NCBI GenBank assembly: GCA_964527775.1
Contig: CAZGQS010000004.1
Span: 84,790-148,789 of the forward strand
Direction of reading: 5' to 3'
DNA from: VMCP01 sp964527775
Lineage (GTDB): Bacteria > Bacteroidota > Bacteroidia > NS11-12g > UBA955
Length of the DNA stretch: 64,000 nt
Shown here: piece after piece, positions 51,565-59,686 of the stretch
How the letters are laid out: each line of letters begins with the position of its first letter
Position numbering within the stretch: the first letter of the stretch is position 1
Program-made: the position numbers and the translations under genes
The notes under the pieces: generated by a model
Database searches by the model: none
What the model saw: only the letters and a program-made list of their open reading frames with translations
Told to the model about the DNA's origin: nothing

Positions 51565-52755
51565 ATGAAACACCAAATCTTAATCATTGGCGGCGGAAAT
51601 GCCGGCATCTCAACGGCCTCGCAATTGCTCCGAAGACATCCTAAATTTGATATTGCCATCATTGAACCTTCTGATGTACATTATTATCAACCGGCTTGGA
51701 CTCTGGTAGGGGCAGGAACCTTTGATATTGAAGATACAGTAAGAAAAGAGGCTTCGGTTATGCCAAAGGGTGTGAAGTGGATTAAGGAGAAGGCGGCTGC
51801 TATTATCCCCAAAGAAAATAAAGTAAAATTGGAGAGCGGAGCAACGGTTACCTACAGTTATTTGATTGTTGCTGCAGGAATTCAGGTGAATTGGGGAGAG
51901 ATTAAGGGATTGAGAGATAGTTTGGGTAAGAACGGTGTTTGCAGCAATTATGATTTTAAAACAGCACCTTACACTTGGGAATGTTTGCAGAATTCGAAAG
52001 AAGGCAACGTGCTTTTTACCAGTCCAAATACACCCATTAAATGCGGTGGAGCGCCTCACAAGATCATGTATTTGGCGGCTGATTATTTCAGAAAACAGGG
52101 TACTTTAGTTAAGCATAATATCCAGTTTTGGACTGCGGGCGCTCGGTTATTTGGGGTAGATAAATATGAAAAGACGTTGTTGAATGTTGTTGAACGAGGC
52201 AATATTGGGTTGAACTTTAAGACACATTTAGTTGAAATTGATGGCGAAAATAAGCGCGCTCGATTTGAATATTTAAGTGATGAACGGAAAGGCGATTCTG
52301 TGTGGGTTAAATTCGATATGATTCACGTGACTCCGCCTCAAAGCGCCCCTGATTTTATAAAGAACAGTGAATTGGCTAATGCAGGTGGTTGGGTTGATGT
52401 AGATAAACATACACTGCAGCACTTGCGTTTTTCTAATGTTTTTTCATTGGGAGATTCTGCTGGACTGCCCACTGCCAAAACCGGCGCAGCCATTAGAAAG
52501 CAGGTACCGGTGTTGGTTGAAAATTTGATTGCTGAGATGCGGGGTGTTCAAATGAATGCTAGCTACAACGGCTATTCTTCTTGTCCAATTGTAACAGGAT
52601 ATGGCAAACTAGTAATGGCTGAATTTGATTACAATAATCAACCAATGGAAACTTTTCCGTTTGATCAGAGTAAGGAACGTTGGAGTATGTTTTTCTTGAA
52701 AAAGTACATACTTCCGAGGTTGTATTGGAGTCAGATTTTAACTGGAAGAATGTAA
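51565..52755 (+). CDS. Sulfide:quinone oxidoreductase-like flavoprotein
   Basis: FAD enzyme that oxidises sulfide and passes electrons to the quinone pool, here of the type closest to mitochondrial SQOR. 396 residues: FAD loop ILIIGGGNAGIS (5-16), YYQPAWTLVGAG, APYTWECLQ, and the two redox-active cysteines C160 (NTPIKCGGAPHK) and C340 (SSCPIVTGYGK); a third, C126, is present in NGVCSNYDF. SLGDSAGLPTAKTGAAIRKQ is the second FAD motif. A C-terminal hydrophobic/aromatic tail could sit on the membrane. No rhodanese or persulfide dioxygenase is adjacent. Confidence 0.92.
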   Translation: MKHQILIIGGGNAGISTASQLLRRHPKFDIAIIEPSDVHYYQPAWTLVGAGTFDIEDTVRKEASVMPKGVKWIKEKAAAIIPKENKVKLESGATVTYSYLIVAAGIQVNWGEIKGLRDSLGKNGVCSNYDFKTAPYTWECLQNSKEGNVLFTSPNTPIKCGGAPHKIMYLAADYFRKQGTLVKHNIQFWTAGARLFGVDKYEKTLLNVVERGNIGLNFKTHLVEIDGENKRARFEYLSDERKGDSVWVKFDMIHVTPPQSAPDFIKNSELANAGGWVDVDKHTLQHLRFSNVFSLGDSAGLPTAKTGAAIRKQVPVLVENLIAEMRGVQMNASYNGYSSCPIVTGYGKLVMAEFDYNNQPMETFPFDQSKERWSMFFLKKYILPRLYWSQILTGRM

Positions 52756-52766
52756 AGTGTAGGAGA

Positions 52767-54272
52767 TTAAAATTCCACTTTGTTGTAGTACCAAACCTTG
52801 CGTTTTGATTTATCGTCGCGGTTTTTAATCACTTGGTAACCTGAATTTAAGAAGTAGTTGTCATACCAGTATTCTGTAGTACCTGAAGATCTTTTGACTT
52901 CGTCGTCTGAGTCTAAGGTAATGTCATTGTTGATGGTTTGATTTTTAGTGATTTCACCTTTGATGTTGAGAGTTTGAGCATAAATGCGTTTGCCTGAGGC
53001 GTATACCATTCCTATGCTTTCAGCATCATTGTTTCGAATGGTGACAAAACGAACAACAGAATAGGGTTTGTAATTGGGGTTAAGCTCAAAAATCTGATCC
53101 CATTCTTTGTTTCCTGATTCATTGAAACAAACAATGCTCGCATGGGTATATTGATATCCGTCAAATACTTGTCGGGTTTGAGGCTTTCCATTAACATACG
53201 TTACTTCAGTTCTGTATGTGGGGTAATAACGCTCACCAACATACAAAAATTTATCACCAACAGGAATGATTTCATGCGAAGCCATCAATACATTTACTTT
53301 CAATTCTTTTCCGCGTGATTCTGCTTTTGCAATTTTCTTGCCTAATTTTTCTTGGGCTTTTTCAGATAGAAAATCAAAAAAGTGCTCTAAGTCTGTGTAT
53401 TTGTGTTGATTGAAAACACTCCAGTTGTTGTTTTCTAAAATACCAAAATAAATACCTTCTGTTGTTATGGTTGAATTTCTGGAGTAAGTGCCTGTCAGAG
53501 CATATTTACCCTCTGATAATTTGGTGATGGCTTGTGAGGTTAAGTTGGTTTCAATTTCCAACTTGCCTGAAATTTCACCGTTAAATTTTTCATTTTGCTC
53601 ATTATCAACCACATTCAAGTATACATTGGTTGATTTTCTTGATACGCGTGTGATGTATATTATGGCAACCTCGTTTGAATTGGGAATGCTAATAACTTCG
53701 CTAATTCTTAAGCTTTTAGGCTTTAGTTCCCCAAAGGTTAAGGGTTTCTCAAGTACTTCGAAGGTATTTAGATTGACGGTAATGAGAATAGGGGTTTTCT
53801 TGACATTACCAATAAAATGGATGGCCCCTTTGGTAGGATAAAGTCCTTCAAGTTTTTTACTTCCCGGATTTAACTGAATGTCTTTCTGTTGGAATTCCCC
53901 GGTTTCTTTGTTGAAATAATGAAGAACACCATTGTTTTTCGCGTCACAATTGAAATTGTAAATGCCATACTGGTCTTCACCGCTGAAGTTATACTTTTGC
54001 TTTTGAGTAACTTCTGTTTGGTAGGCTTTATTCAGTTTTAAATCTTCGTTGTAATGTTCGTATTTCCACTCATAAAATCCATCCACGGGTTTGTTTGATC
54101 TCGTTTGAATGAGCATACCCTGTTGCTTCAACAAATACATCCGTTCCTTAGATATGCCTGGTTGATCTTCAATTTCTAGTCGGTTGAGTATTTTTATGGA
54201 TTCTTGGGCTTGGCCAGCGAAAAAATATCCCCCGAAAAGAAGAGCGGCCGCAATGGATTTAGCAGAAAACAT
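52767..54272 (-). CDS. Secreted protein of unknown function
   Basis: 501 residues; signal peptide MFSAKSIAAALLFGGYFFAGQAQ. The mature part is beta-rich with repeated short strands and turns (GIYNFNCDAKNNGVLHYFN, GAIHFIGNVKKTPILITVNL, VAIIYITRVSRKSTNVYLNVVD, GKYALTGTYSRNSTI, KFLYVGERYYPTYRTEVTYV), compatible with a beta propeller, but no family is recognised. No lipobox or T9SS domain, so it is probably periplasmic. It starts 3 nt after the glyA stop codon and is thus likely cotranscribed with glyA. A TCCCCCGAA copy lies in its signal-peptide codons. Confidence 0.7.
   Translation of the reverse strand: MFSAKSIAAALLFGGYFFAGQAQESIKILNRLEIEDQPGISKERMYLLKQQGMLIQTRSNKPVDGFYEWKYEHYNEDLKLNKAYQTEVTQKQKYNFSGEDQYGIYNFNCDAKNNGVLHYFNKETGEFQQKDIQLNPGSKKLEGLYPTKGAIHFIGNVKKTPILITVNLNTFEVLEKPLTFGELKPKSLRISEVISIPNSNEVAIIYITRVSRKSTNVYLNVVDNEQNEKFNGEISGKLEIETNLTSQAITKLSEGKYALTGTYSRNSTITTEGIYFGILENNNWSVFNQHKYTDLEHFFDFLSEKAQEKLGKKIAKAESRGKELKVNVLMASHEIIPVGDKFLYVGERYYPTYRTEVTYVNGKPQTRQVFDGYQYTHASIVCFNESGNKEWDQIFELNPNYKPYSVVRFVTIRNNDAESIGMVYASGKRIYAQTLNIKGEITKNQTINNDITLDSDDEVKRSSGTTEYWYDNYFLNSGYQVIKNRDDKSKRKVWYYNKVEF
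54215..54242. repeat. Copy of the A-rich/TCCCCCGAA motif
   Basis: CAGCGAAAAAATATCCCCCG followed by AAAAGAAG, in the signal-peptide codons of the secreted protein gene; nearly identical to 41733-41760 although the two genes are unrelated. Confidence 0.65.
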
Positions 54273-54275
54273 GAT

Positions 54276-55571
54276 TTAGAAGTCTAATTGATTGTCATAC
54301 AACGGAAATTCAGACATAAAATTCTGAACTTCTAGTTTGATTTCATGGAGAACTTCAGGGTTATTTCTGTTCATCAAGGCACGGTCAATGAAATCTGCGA
54401 TGATTTCCATGTGGTTTTCTTTAAGTCCGCGGGTAGTGACAGCTGGGGTTCCAAGTCGGATGCCCGAGGTCACAAAAGGGCTGCGTTCTTCGAAGGGAAC
54501 GGTGTTTTTATTGATGGTAATGTCGCATTTAACCAGCGTATTTTCGGCCATTTTTCCGGTTAATTCAGCATCTTTAGGACGTAAATCTATGAGCATGAGG
54601 TGGTTTTCAGTTCCCCCTGAAATGACCGAATATCCTCTTTGAATCATGGCAGCAGCCAAAGACTGTGCGTTTTTCATGACTTGAATACCGTAATCTTTGA
54701 AATCATCGCTCAAAGCTTCTCCAAAGGCAATGGCTTTTGCTGCAATCACGTGTTCCAACGGGCCGCCTTGAGTTCCTGGGAAAACCGCTCCATCTAAAAT
54801 GGTGCTCATTTTTTTAATATCGCCCGATGGGGTTTTATGTCCCCAAGGATTATCAAAGTCTTTGCCCATCATGATGATTCCGCCGCGAGGTCCGCGAAGG
54901 GTTTTATGCGTGGTAGAGGTGATGATGTGGCAATGAGGTACAGGGTTGTTCAACAATCCTTTTGCAATTAAACCTGCAGGGTGTGAAATATCAGCAAGGA
55001 GCAAGGCCCCCACTTCATCAGCAATGGCTCTGAGGGTTTGATAGTCCCAATCGCGAGAATAGCTGCTTGCACCGCAAATGATGAGTTTTGGTTGTTCATT
55101 GAGGGCAGTTTCACGCACTTTATTGTAGTCAATGGTGCCTGTTTCACGTTCTACGCCGTAAAAGGTTGGACGGTATAATTTTCCCGAGAAGTTTACGGGA
55201 GAACCATGGGTTAAATGTCCGCCGTGGCTGAGGTCAAATCCAAGAATGGTATCGCCTGGGTTTAGAACACCTAGCATTACTGCGGCATTTGCTTGAGCAC
55301 CTGAGTGTGGTTGCACGTTGGCCCATTCAACACCAAATAGTTCTTTAAGTCGGTCAATGGCAAGTTGTTCAACTTGGTCAACAATCTGACAACCGCCGTA
55401 ATATCTTTTATTTGGCAATCCTTCGGCGTACTTATTAGTAAGCACGCTTCCCATGGCTTTCATGACTTGAGGGCTGGTGAAATTTTCACTGGCAATCAAT
55501 TCAATACCATGATTTTGTCTGTCAAATTCTTGTTGAATGAGGTCAAATACTACGTTGTCGCGGTTTTGCAT
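54276..55571 (-). CDS. glyA: Serine hydroxymethyltransferase
   Basis: PLP enzyme interconverting serine and glycine while charging tetrahydrofolate with a one-carbon unit. 431 residues: HGIELIASENFTSPQVM, TNKYAEGLPNKRYYGG, NVQPHSGAQANAAV, and the PLP lysine K223 in STTHKTLRGPRGG, then GTQGGPLEHVIAAKA and SGIRLGTPAVTTRG. The ATG at 55571 is preferred to a TTG six bases upstream because a TAAAATTG box overlaps the latter and ends 3 nt before the ATG. It heads an operon with the secreted unknown protein. Confidence 0.98.
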   Translation of the reverse strand: MQNRDNVVFDLIQQEFDRQNHGIELIASENFTSPQVMKAMGSVLTNKYAEGLPNKRYYGGCQIVDQVEQLAIDRLKELFGVEWANVQPHSGAQANAAVMLGVLNPGDTILGFDLSHGGHLTHGSPVNFSGKLYRPTFYGVERETGTIDYNKVRETALNEQPKLIICGASSYSRDWDYQTLRAIADEVGALLLADISHPAGLIAKGLLNNPVPHCHIITSTTHKTLRGPRGGIIMMGKDFDNPWGHKTPSGDIKKMSTILDGAVFPGTQGGPLEHVIAAKAIAFGEALSDDFKDYGIQVMKNAQSLAAAMIQRGYSVISGGTENHLMLIDLRPKDAELTGKMAENTLVKCDITINKNTVPFEERSPFVTSGIRLGTPAVTTRGLKENHMEIIADFIDRALMNRNNPEVLHEIKLEVQNFMSEFPLYDNQLDF

Positions 55572-55574
55572 GCG

Positions 55575-55582
55575 CAATTTTA
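55575..55582 (-). promoter_or_regulatory. TAAAATTG variant -7 box, glyA
   Basis: TAnnATTG variant (as at 5088 and 36193) followed by CGC and ATG (55571) on the minus strand. Confidence 0.45.
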
Positions 55583-55703
55583 CAATTTTTTTGGGGGATT
55601 TTTTTGTGGGATGCGGGCACTTAGAAAGGATTTTCCATGATTTTGGTAAGTGTATGCTAAATTGTAATAAAAAACTCAGAAATTCGCTCAGTCAAGTGTC
55701 TAT

Positions 55704-58178
55704 ATGAAACTAAATCAGACTTATCTTAAAAATGCGGGTTACTTCTTAGGAGTATTGGTGTTATTTTATGTCATCACACGTTGGTTTTTTGCACCCGCGT
55801 TTGATGGAATGGCTTTGAAACAAGGCGATATGCAGCAGGTTAGATTCATGACCGATGCACCTGCCAAATTCAAAGAAATTAACGGTCAATACCCCAATTG
55901 GAACGACCGTTTGTTCTCCGGGATGCCCAACAGTTTGATCAGTGGAATTCCGCAGGGATCTGTCTTATCAAAGTATAACCCACTGGTATTTTTTGGTGCG
56001 GTTAAATACGAAGTGAGTTTCTTGTTCTTGTCTATGCTCAGCATGTATGTGCTGCTTTTGTCTGTAAGAGTTGATAAATATTTGAGTATTGCTGGTGCAA
56101 TAGGTTATGCATTTATGACCTTTACCATTAGCAGTTTTGAGGCCGGACATATTACCAAAGTACTTGCAATGTCTGTGATGCCAGGTGCATTGGCAGGGGT
56201 GTTGTTGCTATCGCAGAAAAGATATCTCTTGGGGGCGGCCGTTTACGGACTGTTCTTTGCCATGTTGGTGTACTATTTCCACTACCAGATTTTGTATTAT
56301 GCCGGAATAATCATTGCCTTCTATTTTGTTATTGAAATATTTAAAACCATCAAAACTAAGGCTTGGAAGCATTTGGCTATTACTCTAGGAATTACGGGTG
56401 TGGTTTCAGTTTTGGGCGTAATGACCTGCGTAGGTAAAATCTACGACACGATGGAGTATTCTAAAGCCACCATGCGAGGTGGTTCGGAAGTGGCGAGTGA
56501 AGTTCCTCAAGATGGTCCTAAAACCGTCAATGCAAAAGGGTTGGATATTGAATATGCTTTCAGTTGGAGTTACGGAATTACCGAAACCTTTACATTGTTT
56601 GTGCCTCGTTTTAAAGGCGGAAGTTCTGATGAACCAGTTCCTGACAATATGTTTGGTCAAGAACGATTGCCCATGTATTACGGTGATTTACAGTTTACTT
56701 CAGGTCCTATCTACATGGGTGCTGGTTTGATGTTCTTGTTTGTGTTCGCAATCGTTTTTGGCTTCCAATGGAAGAAAGAACAGCCCGAAAATGAACAAGC
56801 TTTGAATTATTACTATCTGGTATGGTTTGGAATTGAAATTTTCGCGTTGTCTTTGATTCTTTCTTGGGGAAAATATGTAGGATTGAATGAGTGGTTGTTC
56901 AACAACTTGCCCTATTACAATAAGTTTAGAACACCTATGATGGCTTTGAGTATCGCTCAGGTTATTGTACCGTTTATCGGAATTTTAGGCGCTTACAACG
57001 CATTGTCACAAAATTGGAGTGATGCTGTTGCCAAGAAATTGCAAAAATCTGCCCTGTATACTTTGGGCGGTATTGTCTTGATTTTAATTGTTGTTGCCAA
57101 TAGCCAACAATTCAAAGCCCCTGTGGATGCCCAAATTGGCGACCCAAGTGCCATTACCGAAATTCATAATTTACGCAAAGAACTGCTGTGGAACGATCTT
57201 TGGAGAAGTGTTGGAATCATGGCATTTATTGCTCTTTTGGTTTGGGGTGGATTGAAGAAACAGCTGAAAATGAGTGTGTTTGCTGCGTTGGCAACCGTCA
57301 TGGTGGCATTTGATTTAATGGGTGTTTCTGGTCGTTATTTGAATGACGATAATTGGGAAGAAAAGGAAGTGGAGCAATCCATCATACCTACGCGCTTGGA
57401 TGAACAAATCATGGCTCAGAATAAAGAAGGAGCCAGGGTCTTTGATCTTAGGTATAATCCATTCAATGACAATCACGCTGCGCCATTCCACAAAAATGTA
57501 GGAGGATATCATCCGGCTAAATTGAGCAGATATCAAGATTTGATCAGCTATGGTATCACCAAAAACGGTGCTCAAATGAGTGCTGACGTAATCTTAAACA
57601 ATCAAGTTTTAGATATGCTTAACTGTAAGTATGTCCTCACAAAATCACAAGACGGAAAGAGCGAAGAAGTCATTCCTCGTCAGACGGCTTTGGGACATGC
57701 TTGGTTGGTAGATTCGGTGGTGAAAGCGGAGTCTGCAGTTGAAGCATTAAAGAAGTTGAATACGTTAAATCTTGGTGCTTATGCCGTTTCTGAAAGCAAA
57801 GATGAATCGCCCAGTCAAATGGTGTATACATCGAGCGAAAGCGACCAAATAACACGCAAGTATTATAGTTTTGATACCATTACTTACACGAGCAATAATG
57901 CCAATAAGGCGTTGGCAGTTTTTTCAGAGATCTATTACAACGAGAAAAATGGAAGTTGGAAAGTGTATGTCAATGGAACAGAAGCTAAAGCTTTGAAAAT
58001 GAATTACATTCTACGTGCTGTAGAACTTCCAGCAGGAAAAAATGAAGTAAAATGGGTCTATGAGCCAGCTTCTCGTCAAACATTCTTGAATCTGGAAATG
58101 GCTAGTTCAGGGTTGATTTTGATTCTTTTCTTGGGACTAATGATTCGTCCGTTGTTCGCCAAGGAAGAGAATGCATAA
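55704..58178 (+). CDS. YfhO-family membrane protein
   Basis: 824 residues, about twelve to fourteen membrane segments, with a large periplasmic domain in the last quarter (EARVFDLRYNPFND-like, GGYHPAKLSRYQDLI, NQVLDMLNCKYVL) and a final membrane helix. Fold and arrangement match the YfhO/bacterial GT-C-like membrane proteins, several of which are glycosyltransferases that use lipid-linked donors to decorate surface polymers. NWNDRLFSGMPNSLISG in the first periplasmic loop and SSFEAGHITKVLAM follow the family. It leads an operon with a glycosyltransferase and a methyltransferase (8-nt overlap with the next gene). Confidence 0.88.
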   Translation: MKLNQTYLKNAGYFLGVLVLFYVITRWFFAPAFDGMALKQGDMQQVRFMTDAPAKFKEINGQYPNWNDRLFSGMPNSLISGIPQGSVLSKYNPLVFFGAVKYEVSFLFLSMLSMYVLLLSVRVDKYLSIAGAIGYAFMTFTISSFEAGHITKVLAMSVMPGALAGVLLLSQKRYLLGAAVYGLFFAMLVYYFHYQILYYAGIIIAFYFVIEIFKTIKTKAWKHLAITLGITGVVSVLGVMTCVGKIYDTMEYSKATMRGGSEVASEVPQDGPKTVNAKGLDIEYAFSWSYGITETFTLFVPRFKGGSSDEPVPDNMFGQERLPMYYGDLQFTSGPIYMGAGLMFLFVFAIVFGFQWKKEQPENEQALNYYYLVWFGIEIFALSLILSWGKYVGLNEWLFNNLPYYNKFRTPMMALSIAQVIVPFIGILGAYNALSQNWSDAVAKKLQKSALYTLGGIVLILIVVANSQQFKAPVDAQIGDPSAITEIHNLRKELLWNDLWRSVGIMAFIALLVWGGLKKQLKMSVFAALATVMVAFDLMGVSGRYLNDDNWEEKEVEQSIIPTRLDEQIMAQNKEGARVFDLRYNPFNDNHAAPFHKNVGGYHPAKLSRYQDLISYGITKNGAQMSADVILNNQVLDMLNCKYVLTKSQDGKSEEVIPRQTALGHAWLVDSVVKAESAVEALKKLNTLNLGAYAVSESKDESPSQMVYTSSESDQITRKYYSFDTITYTSNNANKALAVFSEIYYNEKNGSWKVYVNGTEAKALKMNYILRAVELPAGKNEVKWVYEPASRQTFLNLEMASSGLILILFLGLMIRPLFAKEENA

Positions 58179-58923
58179 GCTCTCCATCATTACCATTAAT
58201 TTTAATAACATCGCGGGCCTGCAAAAGACCGTTGAATCGGTGGGTTCGCACCTGCCCGAAGGAGTGGAGTGGATTGTCGTTGATGGAAACAGCACTGATG
58301 GATCAGTTGAGTATATTTCTGAGGCCCCGTTTTCCTTGAAAATCATTGAAAAAGATAAAGGCATTTACGATGCCATGAATAAAGGTTTGAAAGCAGCTCA
58401 GGGAGAATATGTATGGTTCATGAACAGCGGCGATAGGTTCCATTCTGGTGATTCCGTTTCTCGGATGCTTGATTTTTTGGTGCGTTTTCCTGCTGTGGAC
58501 TGTTTCTATGGGGACACTGAATTTGTGGATGAAAAATACCAGCCCATGGGATTGATCAGTAAGCTGAAGCCCCAAAAGTTCCCGTTGAATCTCACTAAAA
58601 GTAGTTTCAGAACAGGAATGAGTATTTGTCATCAAAGTTTTGTGGCTAGAAAATCACTTTGCGATGAATACAATTTGAAATACAGATTTGCCGCCGATGT
58701 AGATTGGATCATCCGTATTTTGGATAAAAACCCAGTGACTATGCCTGTTGATTTTGTGGTGGCAGACTTTGCCGTTGGCGGAAGTAGTTACCTGCATACC
58801 AAGAAGGCCATGAAAGAGCGATTTCAGATATTGGGCGAACATTATGGATATTTCGCCAATATATTGGCTCATATTTGGATTGTAATTCGCAGAATTTTAT
58901 TTAATTTGAAAGGTCGTGAGTAA
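58171..58923 (+). CDS. Family 2 glycosyltransferase
   Basis: 250 residues, GT-A fold: SIITINFNNIAGLQKTVESV, then WIVVDGNSTDGSVEYI, KDKGIYDAMNKGLKAAQGEYVWFMNSGDR with the catalytic-metal SGD motif, and a C-terminal amphipathic/aromatic tail for membrane contact. It most resembles colanic-acid/amylovoran-type transferases of the WcaA/AmsE group; donor and acceptor sugars cannot be told. Overlaps the YfhO gene by 8 nt and the next gene by 8 nt, a tightly coupled three-gene unit for surface glycan synthesis. Confidence 0.92.
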   Translation: MHKLSIITINFNNIAGLQKTVESVGSHLPEGVEWIVVDGNSTDGSVEYISEAPFSLKIIEKDKGIYDAMNKGLKAAQGEYVWFMNSGDRFHSGDSVSRMLDFLVRFPAVDCFYGDTEFVDEKYQPMGLISKLKPQKFPLNLTKSSFRTGMSICHQSFVARKSLCDEYNLKYRFAADVDWIIRILDKNPVTMPVDFVVADFAVGGSSYLHTKKAMKERFQILGEHYGYFANILAHIWIVIRRILFNLKGRE

Positions 58924-59674
58924 TACGGATAGGGTAGATAAGCAGTTATTTGAGGGTGAACATTATTTGGGAAAACCTGCTGATGCTCAAGACTTATTGG
59001 TTTCTCGAAGAATAAAAATCTTAGACAAGTTCACTGGTTTTTTCAATCAAGATGCTGATTTGCTTGATATTGGTTGCGGCAATGGAAATACGGCTTTGCA
59101 AGTTGCTGGTAAATTTAAACACGTTTACGGCTTGGAATACACTACCCAACACGAGCAAGATTTTGGTATCCTAAAAAGTACTTTGGGTGTATCTAACGCC
59201 GAGTTTGTTTGCGCAGACATTTCCCTTGGACCATTTGAAAAGAAGGTTGACCGTTTGTTGAGTTTTGAAGTGATTGAGCATCTTCCAACGGAAGAAGCGG
59301 TTCAGAATTATTCCAAATCATTGAAAGAAGGCGGATTGTGTGCCATTTCGGTGCCCAATAAATGGTGGATTTTTGAAACGCACGGAGCATCGTTGCCATT
59401 ACTTCCTTGGAACAGAGTTCCGTTTTTTTCTTGGTTGCCTACACCGTTGCATGAGCGTTGGGCATTGGCTAGAATATATACTCGTACTAGAATCAAGAAG
59501 TTATTGGAGCATTCTGGATTTGAAGTTTTGGAAATGCACTATGTAACCGCCCCCATGGATGTGGTAAAGTGGAAGCCTTTGCAATGGCTATTGCGAAAAG
59601 TCATATTCAATTCAGACACAACGGTTTGGCCTTTTAAGGCAGTGAGCATCATGGTTTTTTGTAAGAAGAAGTAA
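58916..59674 (+). CDS. Class I SAM-dependent methyltransferase in glycan operon
   Basis: 252 residues beginning with GTG (GTGAGTAA overlaps the glycosyltransferase stop). SAM motif I is LLDIGCGNGNTALQVAG (about 48-64), then LSFEVIEHLP and GGLCAISVPNKWWIFETHG. The aromatic loop after the fourth strand (LPLLPWNRVPFFSWLP) is typical of methyltransferases that act on lipid-linked or nucleotide sugars. Position after YfhO and the glycosyltransferase suggests methylation of the same surface glycan, but the acceptor is inferred only. The subtilase gene follows 12 nt later. Confidence 0.85.
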   Translation: MSNTDRVDKQLFEGEHYLGKPADAQDLLVSRRIKILDKFTGFFNQDADLLDIGCGNGNTALQVAGKFKHVYGLEYTTQHEQDFGILKSTLGVSNAEFVCADISLGPFEKKVDRLLSFEVIEHLPTEEAVQNYSKSLKEGGLCAISVPNKWWIFETHGASLPLLPWNRVPFFSWLPTPLHERWALARIYTRTRIKKLLEHSGFEVLEMHYVTAPMDVVKWKPLQWLLRKVIFNSDTTVWPFKAVSIMVFCKKK

Positions 59675-59686
59675 TCATTATTAGTT

